Assembly (NCBI GenBank): GCA_001803205.1
Contig: MHBE01000051.1
Span: forward strand, 1-64,000
Origin: Lentisphaerae bacterium GWF2_38_69
GTDB taxonomy: Bacteria; Verrucomicrobiota; Lentisphaeria; Victivallales; GWF2-38-69
Length of the DNA stretch: 64,000 nucleotides
Reading direction: 5' to 3'
Shown here: positions 46,066 to 55,169 of the stretch, in pieces
How the letters are laid out: each line of letters starts with the position of its first letter
How positions within the stretch are numbered: position 1 is the first letter of the stretch
Notes under the pieces: generated by a model
The model's input: the letters and a program-made list of their open reading frames with translations, nothing else
Databases searched by the model: none
What the model was told of the DNA's origin: nothing
Made by a program: the position numbers and the translations under genes

Positions 46066-46440
46066 TTATTCGTTTACAGTTTTCTGTTTACCGTTTACAG
46101 TTAAAGACCTTATTAATGCCTGGATCATTTGAGAAATGCTTTTTACTCTATTGATAAAATCGTTTGAATCAACTTTGGAAATTAAATCTATTTCTCTTGA
46201 GATATAAAGTTGAGTACGCAGTTCTGCCGCAGACCCCTGTGCTATTCTTAAAAACCGTATAAATTCTCGATTGCTTCCTCTTTCCTGTCCTTCCGCTATA
46301 TTAGACGCAATAGATACTGCTGATCTGCATATCTGATCCTTTAAAGCGTAATCATGAACAGCTTTCAGATAATTATAAATATCAACCGAGAGCCTGCATG
46401 CCTTTTTCCAAACTTCCAGATCTTCAAAAGATGTAGTCAT
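46066..46440 (-). CDS. Four-helix-bundle protein (S23/23S-IVP family) between gltB and gltD
   Basis: The 124-residue protein is a standard member: F-E-D-L-E-V-W-K-K-A-C-R-L opening, D-Q-I-C-R-S-A-V-S-I-A-S-N-I-A-E-G near residues 36-52, then R-F-L-R-I-A-Q-G-S-A-A-E-L near 64-76. The family was named from reading frames inside 23S rRNA intervening sequences and forms pentamers of unknown function. Its last 11 codons are made of the repeat ACTGTAAACGGTAAACAG, shared with 59925-59941, and related repeats lie just upstream of its start (46472-46496). The gene appears to have arrived as part of a repeat-flanked unit. Confidence 0.88.
   Translation of the reverse strand: MTTSFEDLEVWKKACRLSVDIYNYLKAVHDYALKDQICRSAVSIASNIAEGQERGSNREFIRFLRIAQGSAAELRTQLYISREIDLISKVDSNDFINRVKSISQMIQALIRSLTVNGKQKTVNE
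46072..46100. repeat. GTTTAC/GTAAAC repeat overlapping the S23 gene 3' end
   Basis: CTGTTTACCGTTTACAG (46084-46100) is the reverse complement of 59925-59941, 17 of 17 bases. It codes for the last residues of the S23 protein. Confidence 0.85.
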
Positions 46441-46471
46441 TTCTTTCCTCTTGTCTTAGATACTCAAATAG

Positions 46472-46496
46472 TTAACAGTCAACTGTCAACGGCAAA
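46472..46496. repeat. GTTAAC-type repeat upstream of the S23 gene
   Basis: GTTAACAGTCAACTGTCAACGG and nearby bases share AACAGTCAACTGT in inverted order with 59869-59881 and belong to the same repeat family as 2410-2515. The gltB stop codon follows about 10 bases on. Confidence 0.75.
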
Positions 46497-46506
46497 CAAT
46501 TATTAG

Positions 46507-49500
46507 TTAATAGTTCATTTGAACTCGTTTGATATCAGCATCTTCTTTGAGCATCTGACCTAAAACTTTTCTGTATTCCATCGGAAAGACTTTGACAAAT
46601 TTAGGAAGGCAGTTTTCCCAATCGTCAAGGATGGATTTGGCTTTTTTGCTTCCAGTGTAGTGGTAATGTTTTTCAATCATATTTCTTAGTTCACGCTTAT
46701 CATCTTCAAAAACTACGCTTTCAAGGTCAACCATATCCAGATTGCATTTCTGGTCAAAGAGATTAAGCTCATCAAATACATAAGCTATACCTCCGCTCAT
46801 TCCTGCGGCAAAATTATTTCCTGTAGGCCCTATAACCGCCACGCGGCCGCTTGTCATATATTCACAGCAATGGTCTCCGACAGATTCAACTACGGCGCAT
46901 GCTCCGCTGTTTCTGATAGCAAACCTTTCTCCGGCTCTCCCATAGATATATATTTCTCCGCTCGTAGCTCCATAGAGAATTACATTTCCGGCAATAGTGT
47001 TTTCAGATGGATTGTAAGTAATATGTGAATATGGTTTTATAATTATTTTTCCGCCTGCAAGTCCTTTTCCGACATAATCATTTGCTTCTCCTTCAAGGTT
47101 GAAAGTAATGCCTTTTGCCAGAAAAGCACCGAAACTCTGACCTGCACAGCCTTTGAATTTTACATTGATAGTATCTTCAGGCAGGCCTTTGTTCCCGTAT
47201 TTTTTTGCCACATGATAAGAAAGCATTGTGCCTGCTGTTCTATGTACATTTTCAATAGGGAATTCCAGATTGATTTTTGTAGCGCTTTCTATGGCCGTCC
47301 TGGCTTTCTCAATAATCCTTAAATCGAACGCTTTATCTATGCCGTGATCCTGTGCTTGAGTTCTTTTAACAGGAAGTTTTTTATCCTCAATTTTCTCAAA
47401 AATTTTTGAGAAATCCAGATTCTTAGTCTTCCAGAACCCTATTGCCTTATTGAAGTCCAGCAATTCTGACTTTCCAATAATTTCATCGAGTTTCTTATAA
47501 CCCAGCAGAGCAAGATACTCTCTGACCTCCTCTGCAATAAACATAAGAAAATTCTGAACATATTCAGGTTTGCCGGTAAATTTCTTTCTAAGTTCCGGAT
47601 CCTGAGTGGCAACTCCGACAGGACATGTGTTTGAGTGGCATTTCCTCATCATAACGCAACCAAGTGAAACAAGGATTGTCGTGGCAAAACCGAATTCCTC
47701 TGCCCCCAACAAAGCTGCTATGACTACATCGCGACCGGTTTTAAGTTGTCCGTCAACCTGAACTCTTATGCGGCTTCTCAGGTTGTTGAGCACCAGGGTC
47801 TGCTGTGTCTCAGCAAGACCCAGTTCCCATGGGACTCCGGCATGTTTTATAGAGGTAAGTGGAGATGCTCCAGTGCCGCCGTCATGGCCGCTTATCAAAA
47901 CCATATCAGCATGACCCTTAGCTACTCCTGCAGCCACGGTTCCTACGCCGACTTCAGAAACCAGTTTAACTGAGATTCTGGCTTCAGGATTTGCATTTTT
48001 CAGGTCATAAATGAGCTGAGCCAAATCTTCAATTGAATAAATGTCATGGTGAGGCGGCGGAGAAATCAAACTTACCCCAGGAGTAGAATGCCTTACTCTT
48101 GCAATTGTAGCGTCAACTTTATGTCCCGGCAGCTGACCTCCTTCTCCAGGTTTTGCTCCTTGTGCGACCTTTATCTGCAGCTCTTTTGCATGAGCCAGAT
48201 ATTCCGCGGTAACGCCAAAACGGCCGCTAGCAACCTGTTTGATAGCGCTGCAAAGACTGTCATTATTAGGTAAAGGATTATATCTTTCGGGATCTTCTCC
48301 GCCCTCTCCGCTATTGCTCATGCCTCCAAGCCGATTCATGGCAATTGCAATTGATTCGTGAGCTTCCTTGCTGATCGAACCGAATGACATAGCTCCTGTT
48401 ACAAATCTCTTTACTATTTCAGTTGCCGGTTCTACTTCACTCAGTGGAATTGATTTTTTAGGTTTGAAAGCAAAAAGCCCCCTCAATGTGCAAAGATGTT
48501 TTTCCTGATTGTTGATAAACTGAGCGTATTCCTGATAGTGCACCAAGCTGTTATTTCTGACTGCGAATTGGAATTTGCTAATAGTTTCGGGAGTCCAAAG
48601 ATGCTTTTCTCCGCCAATTCTGAAGTGGTATTCTCCGCCAGGTTCAAGCAGTAGCGGAACCCCTTGCTTGTTACTGTAGGCATTTGTATGCCTCTGAAAA
48701 GCTTCTCTCTGTATATCTTCAATGTTTATGCCTCCAATCCGTGAGGCAGTCCCCGGGAAATATTTCGAAACTACAGATTCATTAAGCCCGATAGCTTCGA
48801 AAACCTGTGCTCCGCGATAGCTTCTCAATGTCGAAATCCCCATTTTGGACATAATTTTAAGAAGTCCCTCTGAAACAGCTTTGATATAGTTTTCCATTGC
48901 AAGCGTGGTAGTCCTGTCGACGATGTATTTTCTATTTACAAGGAAAACAACTGTCGAAAGAGCCAGGTACGGGTTAATAGCGGTAGCTCCATAGCCAAGA
49001 AGCAGAGCATAATGCATGATTTCCCTGCATTCGCCGGTTTCTATGACAATGCCTGCTCCAATACGGGTTCCTTTAGAAACAAGATGATTATTGACTGCGG
49101 CTACTGCCAGCAGCGATGGAATGGGAATTTTTTCTTTAGGCAAGCTTTTATCGCTCAAAACTATTACATTAATGCTGTTTGAAACAGCGTCATCTACTTC
49201 GGCAAGAACTCTGTTAATTCCTTTTTCCAGAGCTCTTGGTTCATCAGGCTTATTCTCGAAACTGATTTCAATCCTGCGCGCCTTAAAAGTCTTCACAGGA
49301 GACATCATTATTCTTTCTACATCTTCATTTGTTAAAATTGGATGCCGCAATTTCAACAAATGTGCATTCTGAGGTTTCTCTTCAAGTATATTCGGGTGAT
49401 TTCCAATAAATGTCATGAGGCTCATTACAAGCCTTTCCCTTATTGGGTCAATCGGAGGATTTGTCACCTGGGCGAAAAGCTGTTTGAAATAATTAAACAG

Positions 49501-51054
49501 CAATTGTGGTTTTTCAGAAAGCACAGCAAGAGCCGCATCATTGCCCATAGACCCCACAGCTTCATGGGCATTTTCAGCCATCGGCCTGAGAATCATGTTT
49601 ACTTCTTCGCGGTTATAGCCGTAGAGTTTCATTAACTCAATGAGTTCTCTTTCTCCGAAGACAGGAGGTTCTACCGAATCAAAAAATCCGTGAAGCGCTA
49701 TTCGATTTTCATCAACCCATCTTCTGTATGGCTGATGCCTGGCCACAGAATTCTTTATTTCATCGTCAAACTGTATACGCTTGTTTTTTAAGTCAACAAA
49801 AATCATCTGTCCCGGCCGCAAGTGTCCTTTGGCTTTGATGTTTTCCGGCGGGAAATCAAGAACACCTGTTTCAGAAGCTAGGACAATGAAATTGTCTTTA
49901 GTTATTGTATATCTGGCAGGTCTTAAACCATTTCTATCAAGCAGAGCTCCAAGGCCAATACCATCTGTAAAGGCGAGCGCCGCAGGGCCGTCCCATGGTT
50001 CCATAATACCGGAATGATAATCATAAAAACCTTTCAGATCATGTCCGATATGGAACTGTTCGCCCCATGCCTGAGGCACAAGCATCATGATTGAATGAGC
50101 AAGAGACCTTCCTCCTCTAATAAGCAGCTCTAAAGCATTGTCCAGGCAGGCTGAATCACTCTGATTTTCCTGAATTATAGGAATTATATGTGATATTTTG
50201 TTACCGAAAACTTCAGATTTCAGAGCTTTCTCTCTTGCTCTCATCCTGTTTACATTACCCTTTAGAGTGTTAATTTCACCGTTATGAGCAAGGTATCTGA
50301 AAGGCTGAGCCAGAGGCCATGTGGGAAAAGTATTGGTACTATACCTCTGGTGTACTATTGCAAAGGCGCTCTTTACCAATTCATTAGTAAGATCTCCAAA
50401 CAATTCGGGCAGTTGAGTAGCCATCAGGAGCCCTTTATAGACAATTGTCCTGGACGAAAGACTGCATATGTAAAAACCGTTTGGACTGCGTTTGGATTTG
50501 TTTATTAAATTTTCTATTTCTCTCCTGAGAACATATACATCAGACTCAAATTCATCAGAGAAAGCCCCTACTCCATCCCTGGATAAAAAAAACTGCCTGA
50601 TTATAGGCTGAGTTTTTTTTGCCAGTTCTCCAAGAGTTGCATTATCAGTAGGAACTTCCCTCCACCCGAGAAAATTGAAACCATTTTTTCTAATGGTTTC
50701 TTCAACAATATTTGAACAGAATTGCGACTCATTTTTATCCTTTGGAAGGAAAACCATTCCTACAGCATATTTTCCCGGGTCAGGAAGAGAAATATCAATA
50801 GCAGCAGAAAGCGCTGAAAAATACTCAAATGGTATCTGAAGAAGAATCCCTGCTCCATCACCTGTGTGGATATCTCCTCCCACAGCTCCCCTGTGGAGAA
50901 GCCTTATTAGAACTTCTATGCCTTGTTGGACTATCCTGTGTGTGGATTGTCCGTCCACATTAGCCACAAGTCCGACGCCGCAAGCATCGTGCTCGTTTGT
51001 AAAATCATATAGTCCCCTTTGGAAAGGGATATCTTCATTTGACACATTTTCCAT
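46507..51054 (-). CDS. gltB: Glutamate synthase large subunit
   Basis: This 1515-residue protein makes two glutamates from glutamine and 2-oxoglutarate. The N-terminal amidotransferase begins after a short propeptide at D-A-C-G-V-G-L, where Cys25 is the nucleophile. The FMN-binding synthase domain has S-G-E-G-G-E-D-P-E-R and K-P-G-E-G-G-Q-L-P-G-H-K near residues 920-980. The 3Fe-4S cluster cysteines are in C-V-M-M-R-K-C-H-S-N-T-C-P-V-G near 1140, and the C-terminal GXGXG beta-helix closes the protein. Full length. It lies after glnN and a GC-rich hairpin; gltD follows after the S23 gene. Confidence 0.97.
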   Translation of the reverse strand: MENVSNEDIPFQRGLYDFTNEHDACGVGLVANVDGQSTHRIVQQGIEVLIRLLHRGAVGGDIHTGDGAGILLQIPFEYFSALSAAIDISLPDPGKYAVGMVFLPKDKNESQFCSNIVEETIRKNGFNFLGWREVPTDNATLGELAKKTQPIIRQFFLSRDGVGAFSDEFESDVYVLRREIENLINKSKRSPNGFYICSLSSRTIVYKGLLMATQLPELFGDLTNELVKSAFAIVHQRYSTNTFPTWPLAQPFRYLAHNGEINTLKGNVNRMRAREKALKSEVFGNKISHIIPIIQENQSDSACLDNALELLIRGGRSLAHSIMMLVPQAWGEQFHIGHDLKGFYDYHSGIMEPWDGPAALAFTDGIGLGALLDRNGLRPARYTITKDNFIVLASETGVLDFPPENIKAKGHLRPGQMIFVDLKNKRIQFDDEIKNSVARHQPYRRWVDENRIALHGFFDSVEPPVFGERELIELMKLYGYNREEVNMILRPMAENAHEAVGSMGNDAALAVLSEKPQLLFNYFKQLFAQVTNPPIDPIRERLVMSLMTFIGNHPNILEEKPQNAHLLKLRHPILTNEDVERIMMSPVKTFKARRIEISFENKPDEPRALEKGINRVLAEVDDAVSNSINVIVLSDKSLPKEKIPIPSLLAVAAVNNHLVSKGTRIGAGIVIETGECREIMHYALLLGYGATAINPYLALSTVVFLVNRKYIVDRTTTLAMENYIKAVSEGLLKIMSKMGISTLRSYRGAQVFEAIGLNESVVSKYFPGTASRIGGINIEDIQREAFQRHTNAYSNKQGVPLLLEPGGEYHFRIGGEKHLWTPETISKFQFAVRNNSLVHYQEYAQFINNQEKHLCTLRGLFAFKPKKSIPLSEVEPATEIVKRFVTGAMSFGSISKEAHESIAIAMNRLGGMSNSGEGGEDPERYNPLPNNDSLCSAIKQVASGRFGVTAEYLAHAKELQIKVAQGAKPGEGGQLPGHKVDATIARVRHSTPGVSLISPPPHHDIYSIEDLAQLIYDLKNANPEARISVKLVSEVGVGTVAAGVAKGHADMVLISGHDGGTGASPLTSIKHAGVPWELGLAETQQTLVLNNLRSRIRVQVDGQLKTGRDVVIAALLGAEEFGFATTILVSLGCVMMRKCHSNTCPVGVATQDPELRKKFTGKPEYVQNFLMFIAEEVREYLALLGYKKLDEIIGKSELLDFNKAIGFWKTKNLDFSKIFEKIEDKKLPVKRTQAQDHGIDKAFDLRIIEKARTAIESATKINLEFPIENVHRTAGTMLSYHVAKKYGNKGLPEDTINVKFKGCAGQSFGAFLAKGITFNLEGEANDYVGKGLAGGKIIIKPYSHITYNPSENTIAGNVILYGATSGEIYIYGRAGERFAIRNSGACAVVESVGDHCCEYMTSGRVAVIGPTGNNFAAGMSGGIAYVFDELNLFDQKCNLDMVDLESVVFEDDKRELRNMIEKHYHYTGSKKAKSILDDWENCLPKFVKVFPMEYRKVLGQMLKEDADIKRVQMNY

Positions 51055-51117
51055 AGCTTAAATTGCCTCGCTATCTAGATTGAAAAGTTATTTCCAAATA
51101 CCTTAATATATACAGAT

Positions 51118-51142
51118 AACGGCCACCGCGATGGTGGCCGTT
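51118..51142. terminator. GC-rich perfect hairpin between glnN and gltB
   Basis: AACGGCCACC (51118-51127) pairs perfectly with GGTGGCCGTT (51133-51142) around the loop GCGAT. It stands out by its GC content. On the minus strand (the direction of both genes) no T-tract follows, so it may be an intrinsic stop of weak type, an attenuator or a messenger-stabilising 3' end for glnN that sets glnN and gltB levels apart. Confidence 0.55.
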
Positions 51143-51171
51143 TAAAAATAAATGAAATTTAATTTTATAAG

Positions 51172-53316
51172 TTAAGAAATGAACAGCATCTCTGAGTACT
51201 TGGGCATTGGCCACATAGCATCATCTACGAGTGTTTCAAGCAGATCAACATTATGTCTGGCACTGGTCATACACTCAATGATTTTTGGAAGATTGTGCTT
51301 TGAGATATTTGTCTTAAGCACTGTGAGATTTTCCTCAAGTTCATCCAGAGCAGCACCTACTTCCGTTATTTTCTTTGTAATAGTCTTCAACCCTGAACTA
51401 ATAGAATTGGATTTCTGACTGGACATATTTTTTAACAATATGTTCTGATATCTAATTGCCGCCGGCTGCACCATAGTCTTTGCGATATCATAAACCAGAT
51501 TCCCTTCAATAAGGATAGTTTTGGCATATTCTTCTTTGAAAACATCATATCTTGAATGAAGTTCGGTCTTGCTGAGAACTTTATATTTGCTAAAGAGTTT
51601 TTCAGCTTTCGTAGTAACTATTGCTTCAAGGGCTTCAGGGGTGTTTCTAAGATTTGGAAGGCCTCTCTTTTCGGCTTCTCTCTGCCATGACTGTGTATAG
51701 TTGTCACCATTAAAGAGAATTCTCTTATGCTTCTTTATAATCTCCTTGAGAATACCCTGAAGTTTAGAATTAACTTTTGCCTGGTCTCCTTTTACCTTTT
51801 CAAGTTCTGTAGCGATTTCATCGAAAGCTTCAGCTACTATCGTATTAAGTGTAGTATTTGGACCCGCGCAGTTCTGACTTGATCCAACAGCCCTGAACTC
51901 AAACTTATTCCCAGTAAAAGCAAATGGGCTTGTTCTGTTTCTGTCTGTCAAATCTTTCGGGAATTCAGGCAGTGTATCAACGCCGATCTTAATTGTTTCA
52001 GCGCCCCTTGCAGACTTGGAACCTCCTTGTTCGAGCTGCTCTATTACATCAGTAAGCTGATCTCCAAGGAATATAGAGATAATTGCAGGCGGAGCTTCAT
52101 TTGCACCAAGTCTATGGTCATTGCCGGCTCTGGCTACTGTGGCTCTAAGGATATCGGCATGAGTATCAACAGCTTTAATAATCGCGCATAAAGTAGTAAT
52201 GAATATGGCATTGTTAATTGGATCTTTTCCAGGATTTAAAAGATTCAATCCGTCAACTGCAATCGACCAGTTGTTGTGCTTGCCAGAACCATTAATCCCT
52301 GCAAATGGTTTCTCATGAAGCAAACATATAAGACCTTGCTTGTTAGCTATTTCCTTTAAAACTTCCATAATCTGCATGTTGTGATCTACAGCCAGGTTGC
52401 ACTCTTCGAACTGTGATGCTATTTCAAACTGGGAAGGAGCCACTTCGTTGTGCCTGGTTTTTGCAGGAATACCTAGTTTCCAGAGTTCCCTGTCGACATC
52501 TACCATAAAATTGAGAATTCTTTTTTTGATGGAACCAAAATAATGATCCTCCAACTGCTGATGTTTTGCAGGGAGCGCTCCAAACAAACTTCTGCCGCAG
52601 TGGAGTAGATCCGGCCTTGCATAGTAGAATTCCTTATCAATAAGGAAATATTCCTGCTCTGCTCCCAAAGTCGTAATAACTCTGCCTTCTACATCTATTC
52701 CAAAACAGGACAGAAGTCTTTTGGCCTGTTCACCTACAGCTTTCATTGACCTGAGAAGCGGTATTTTTTTGTCCAAAGCTTCACCGGTATAAGAATAGAA
52801 AGCTGTCGGAATGCACAGAAATGCGTCTTTGTTTGATCTCTTTATAAAAGCAGGACTGGTTGGATCCCATGCCGTGTATCCTCTTGCTTCAAAAGTAGCT
52901 CTCAGTCCTCCTGACGGAAAACTGGAGGCATCAGGTTCGCCTTTGGCTAGCGAATCTCCCGAAAACTCCATAATCACGCCGCCTTCATCGTCAGGAACTA
53001 TAAAAGAATCATGCTTTTCAGCTGTAGTACCAGTCAGAGGCTGAAACCAATGTGTGTAATGAGTAGCTCCTTTGCTTATGGCCCATCTTTTCATTGCATT
53101 TGCCACTTCGTCAGCAATATCTGTCTTCAGAGTCTCTCCTTTCTGTATCGTCAGCAAAAGAGATTTATAGACAGGTTTGGCAAGATAATCTTTCATTGCT
53201 TTTAAACTGAATACATCTTCTCCATAAATTTCCGAAACAGACTTTGCCGTTTCTGATGCAGATGCTGCCTTTCTAGCAATACTGCTTATGGCGCTCACTC
53301 TTTGTTCTTTACTCAT
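51172..53316 (-). CDS. glnN: Glutamine synthetase type III
   Basis: The 714-residue length and sequence are those of type III enzymes, much longer than GlnA. The catalytic signatures are G-A-E-Q-E-Y-F-L near residue 219, [10 protein letters not shown] near residue 335 and R-N-R-T-S-P-F-A-F near 466. The C-terminal 150 residues are a long helical region specific to type III. It makes glutamine from glutamate, ammonia and ATP and supplies GltBD, PyrG and CarAB downstream. A sigma-54-like promoter and two ACAAAWWTGT sites precede it, and a NifA-like activator gene lies immediately upstream. No GlnK/GlnB or adenylyltransferase gene is seen here. Confidence 0.96.
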   Translation of the reverse strand: MSKEQRVSAISSIARKAASASETAKSVSEIYGEDVFSLKAMKDYLAKPVYKSLLLTIQKGETLKTDIADEVANAMKRWAISKGATHYTHWFQPLTGTTAEKHDSFIVPDDEGGVIMEFSGDSLAKGEPDASSFPSGGLRATFEARGYTAWDPTSPAFIKRSNKDAFLCIPTAFYSYTGEALDKKIPLLRSMKAVGEQAKRLLSCFGIDVEGRVITTLGAEQEYFLIDKEFYYARPDLLHCGRSLFGALPAKHQQLEDHYFGSIKKRILNFMVDVDRELWKLGIPAKTRHNEVAPSQFEIASQFEECNLAVDHNMQIMEVLKEIANKQGLICLLHEKPFAGINGSGKHNNWSIAVDGLNLLNPGKDPINNAIFITTLCAIIKAVDTHADILRATVARAGNDHRLGANEAPPAIISIFLGDQLTDVIEQLEQGGSKSARGAETIKIGVDTLPEFPKDLTDRNRTSPFAFTGNKFEFRAVGSSQNCAGPNTTLNTIVAEAFDEIATELEKVKGDQAKVNSKLQGILKEIIKKHKRILFNGDNYTQSWQREAEKRGLPNLRNTPEALEAIVTTKAEKLFSKYKVLSKTELHSRYDVFKEEYAKTILIEGNLVYDIAKTMVQPAAIRYQNILLKNMSSQKSNSISSGLKTITKKITEVGAALDELEENLTVLKTNISKHNLPKIIECMTSARHNVDLLETLVDDAMWPMPKYSEMLFIS

Positions 53317-53368
53317 TTCTTCTCTCTTTGTTTATTGGGGGTTATCCGGCGACATGCCTGTTAAAATA

Positions 53369-53384
53369 AGCTTATGTCATGCCA
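53369..53384 (-). promoter_or_regulatory. Sigma-54-type (-24/-12) promoter of glnN
   Basis: On the minus strand the sequence reads TGGCATGACATAAGCT. Compared with TGGCAYRNNNNTTGCW, the invariant GG and GC are correctly spaced and only the two T of the -12 element differ (AA). Transcription should start near 53359, leaving a 5' leader of about 43 bases before the glnN ATG. Confidence 0.65.
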
Positions 53385-53463
53385 GATTTATTCCCTGTTT
53401 ATATTTTTAACTCATTTTTTATCTGAATATATTTTTAAAATAGCAAAATCTTTTTTCAATATG

Positions 53464-53503
53464 ACATTTTTGTAATTTGTCAAAATGTGTATAACATATT
53501 TGT
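53464..53503. promoter_or_regulatory. Paired ACAAAWWTGT sites upstream of glnN
   Basis: Site 1 (53464-53473) reads ACAAAAATGT on the minus strand and site 2 (53494-53503) reads ACAAATATGT on the minus strand, 30 bases apart. Site 1 is inside a larger inverted repeat TGACA-N11-TGTCA (53462-53482). They lie about 80 and 110 bases upstream of the glnN -24/-12 element, the usual distance for enhancer-type activator sites. Confidence 0.65.
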
Positions 53504-53507
53504 GCCG

Positions 53508-55019
53508 CTACTTAACAGATTTATATTGTTCAGTATCTATTTTAAGCATTCTTATCTTATAATGAATGATTCTTGGAGTAAGTCCAAGCTTTCTGGCGGC
53601 GGCGGCAATATTACCGTTGGTTTCCTTTATAGCTTCGACTATAAGTTCTTCTTCAAAAGCAGCAATCATTTGCGTAAAGTCAGCAGTTCCTTCTTCTATG
53701 AGATTAGTCCTTGTTTCCTTTGCCGTTTGCAAAGAGGGAGGAAGGTCGTATGCATTGATTGCTTCGTCATTGCTAACAAGAATGGCTCTTTCAATTGTAT
53801 TCTCAAGCTCGCGGACATTCCCCGGCCAGTGATATGACATAAGCATATTTATCGCAGGTGAAGATATTCTTCTTATATTTTTGATATACAATTTGTTATA
53901 TTTTTCAAGAAAATAATCTGCAAGGAGGATTATATCCGTTTTCCTCTCTCTCAATGACGGAAGATATATCGGAAAGACATTAAGCCTGTAGTATAAATCT
54001 TCCCTGAATTTACCGACACCCATATATTCTTCAAGATTTCTGCTTGTGGCTGCAATAATTCTGACATTTACTTTTATGGGGGTATTGCTTCCTACCCTCT
54101 CGAAGACTTTCTCCTGTATAATCCTCAAAAGTTTAACCTGTGTAGCCAAACTTATGTCTCCTATCTCGTCAAGAAAAACAGTTCCTCCGTCAGCGAGCTC
54201 AAACCGGCCTTTTCTAGCATAATTTGCTCCTGTAAAAGACCCTTTCTCATGCCCGAAAAGTTCACTTTCTATAAGGTTTTCCGGAAGTGCCGCGCAATTA
54301 ACAGCTATAAAAGGCTTGCTCTTTCTGGGGCTTGCGTCATGAATGGCTTTTGCGACAAGCTCTTTTCCCGTTCCTGATTCTCCCCTAATCAGAACTGTCG
54401 CAGGACTTGGCGCAACCTGGAAAATCAAGCTGTAAACCATTCTCATTCTATTGCAATTGCCTACAATGCTGTCTGGTTTATTTAGATTGTTCAGTTCCGC
54501 CTTCAATCTTTGATTTTCGGCAATGAGCGCTTCCCTTTCTTCAATTTCATTTCGAAGCACTGCTATTCCGTCAGCAGTTATATTTGCGATAATCTCAAGA
54601 AGTTTTCTCTTATCGTTTAATTCTGTTTCATTGGCAAAGGGGCTATCTATGCTTATTGTTCCGATGACTTCATTGTCATGTATGACAGGAACACATATGA
54701 AAGCTGTTTTCCCTAAGCGTTTTCCGGTCTTTCCTAAAAATGCCGGTTCTTTTGATATATCGGGGATTATTATAGATTTTCCAGTTTCACCAACCCTGCC
54801 TGTAATTCCTTCTCCAATTTTATAGTATCCCCGTTTTTTTTCATCAGCAGACAGCCCTATAGAAGCTTCTATAATAAGAGCATTATCTCTTTTCAAAGTC
54901 AGAGTACCTCTTTGAAGGTTCATATCTCTTCTGAGGACATCAAACACTTCATTTATAAGAGAAGTTACACTTTTTTTATGAGCCAGAATCGCGTGACTCA
55001 CATTATAAATAATATCCAC
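53508..55019 (-). CDS. NifA-like sigma-54 enhancer-binding activator 1
   Basis: The 503-residue protein starts with GTG at 55019, supported by TAAGGAG five bases upstream. An N-terminal GAF domain (about residues 20-160, with [12 protein letters not shown]) is followed by a helical linker and the AAA+ activator domain. Walker A is G-E-S-G-T-G-K-E near residue 213, the sigma-54 contact loop reads G-S-F-T-G-A (variant of GAFTGA), and V-F-L-D-E-I-G-D is Walker B. A Fis-type helix-turn-helix ends the protein ([19 protein letters not shown]). The domain order matches NifA. It is a paralogue of the gene upstream and probably activates glnN just downstream. Confidence 0.9.
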   Translation of the reverse strand: MDIIYNVSHAILAHKKSVTSLINEVFDVLRRDMNLQRGTLTLKRDNALIIEASIGLSADEKKRGYYKIGEGITGRVGETGKSIIIPDISKEPAFLGKTGKRLGKTAFICVPVIHDNEVIGTISIDSPFANETELNDKRKLLEIIANITADGIAVLRNEIEEREALIAENQRLKAELNNLNKPDSIVGNCNRMRMVYSLIFQVAPSPATVLIRGESGTGKELVAKAIHDASPRKSKPFIAVNCAALPENLIESELFGHEKGSFTGANYARKGRFELADGGTVFLDEIGDISLATQVKLLRIIQEKVFERVGSNTPIKVNVRIIAATSRNLEEYMGVGKFREDLYYRLNVFPIYLPSLRERKTDIILLADYFLEKYNKLYIKNIRRISSPAINMLMSYHWPGNVRELENTIERAILVSNDEAINAYDLPPSLQTAKETRTNLIEEGTADFTQMIAAFEEELIVEAIKETNGNIAAAARKLGLTPRIIHYKIRMLKIDTEQYKSVK

Positions 55020-55064
55020 GAATACTCCTTAATACTGGAAATTTTCTATATGCCGTGGTTTAAA

Positions 55065-55080
55065 AGCATTTCGCATGCCA
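55065..55080 (-). promoter_or_regulatory. Sigma-54-type (-24/-12) promoter of activator 1
   Basis: The minus strand reads TGGCATGCGAAATGCT, which matches TGGCAYRNNNNTTGCW except at the first T of the -12 element. The predicted start site is near 55054, about 35 bases before the GTG. Two ACAAATTTGT sites lie upstream. Confidence 0.7.
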
Positions 55081-55113
55081 ATAGATTTAATCTGCAAATT
55101 CAGACTCACAATT

Positions 55114-55158
55114 ACAAATTTGTTCCATTTTTAAATATCCAGCTTGTTACAAATTTGT
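55114..55158. promoter_or_regulatory. Paired ACAAATTTGT sites upstream of activator 1
   Basis: Two exact copies of the 10-bp palindrome ACAAATTTGT lie at 55114-55123 and 55149-55158, 35 bases apart and each preceded by TT. They sit between the stop codon of activator 2 and the -24/-12 element of activator 1. Confidence 0.7.
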
Positions 55159-55169
55159 CATATAAAGGT

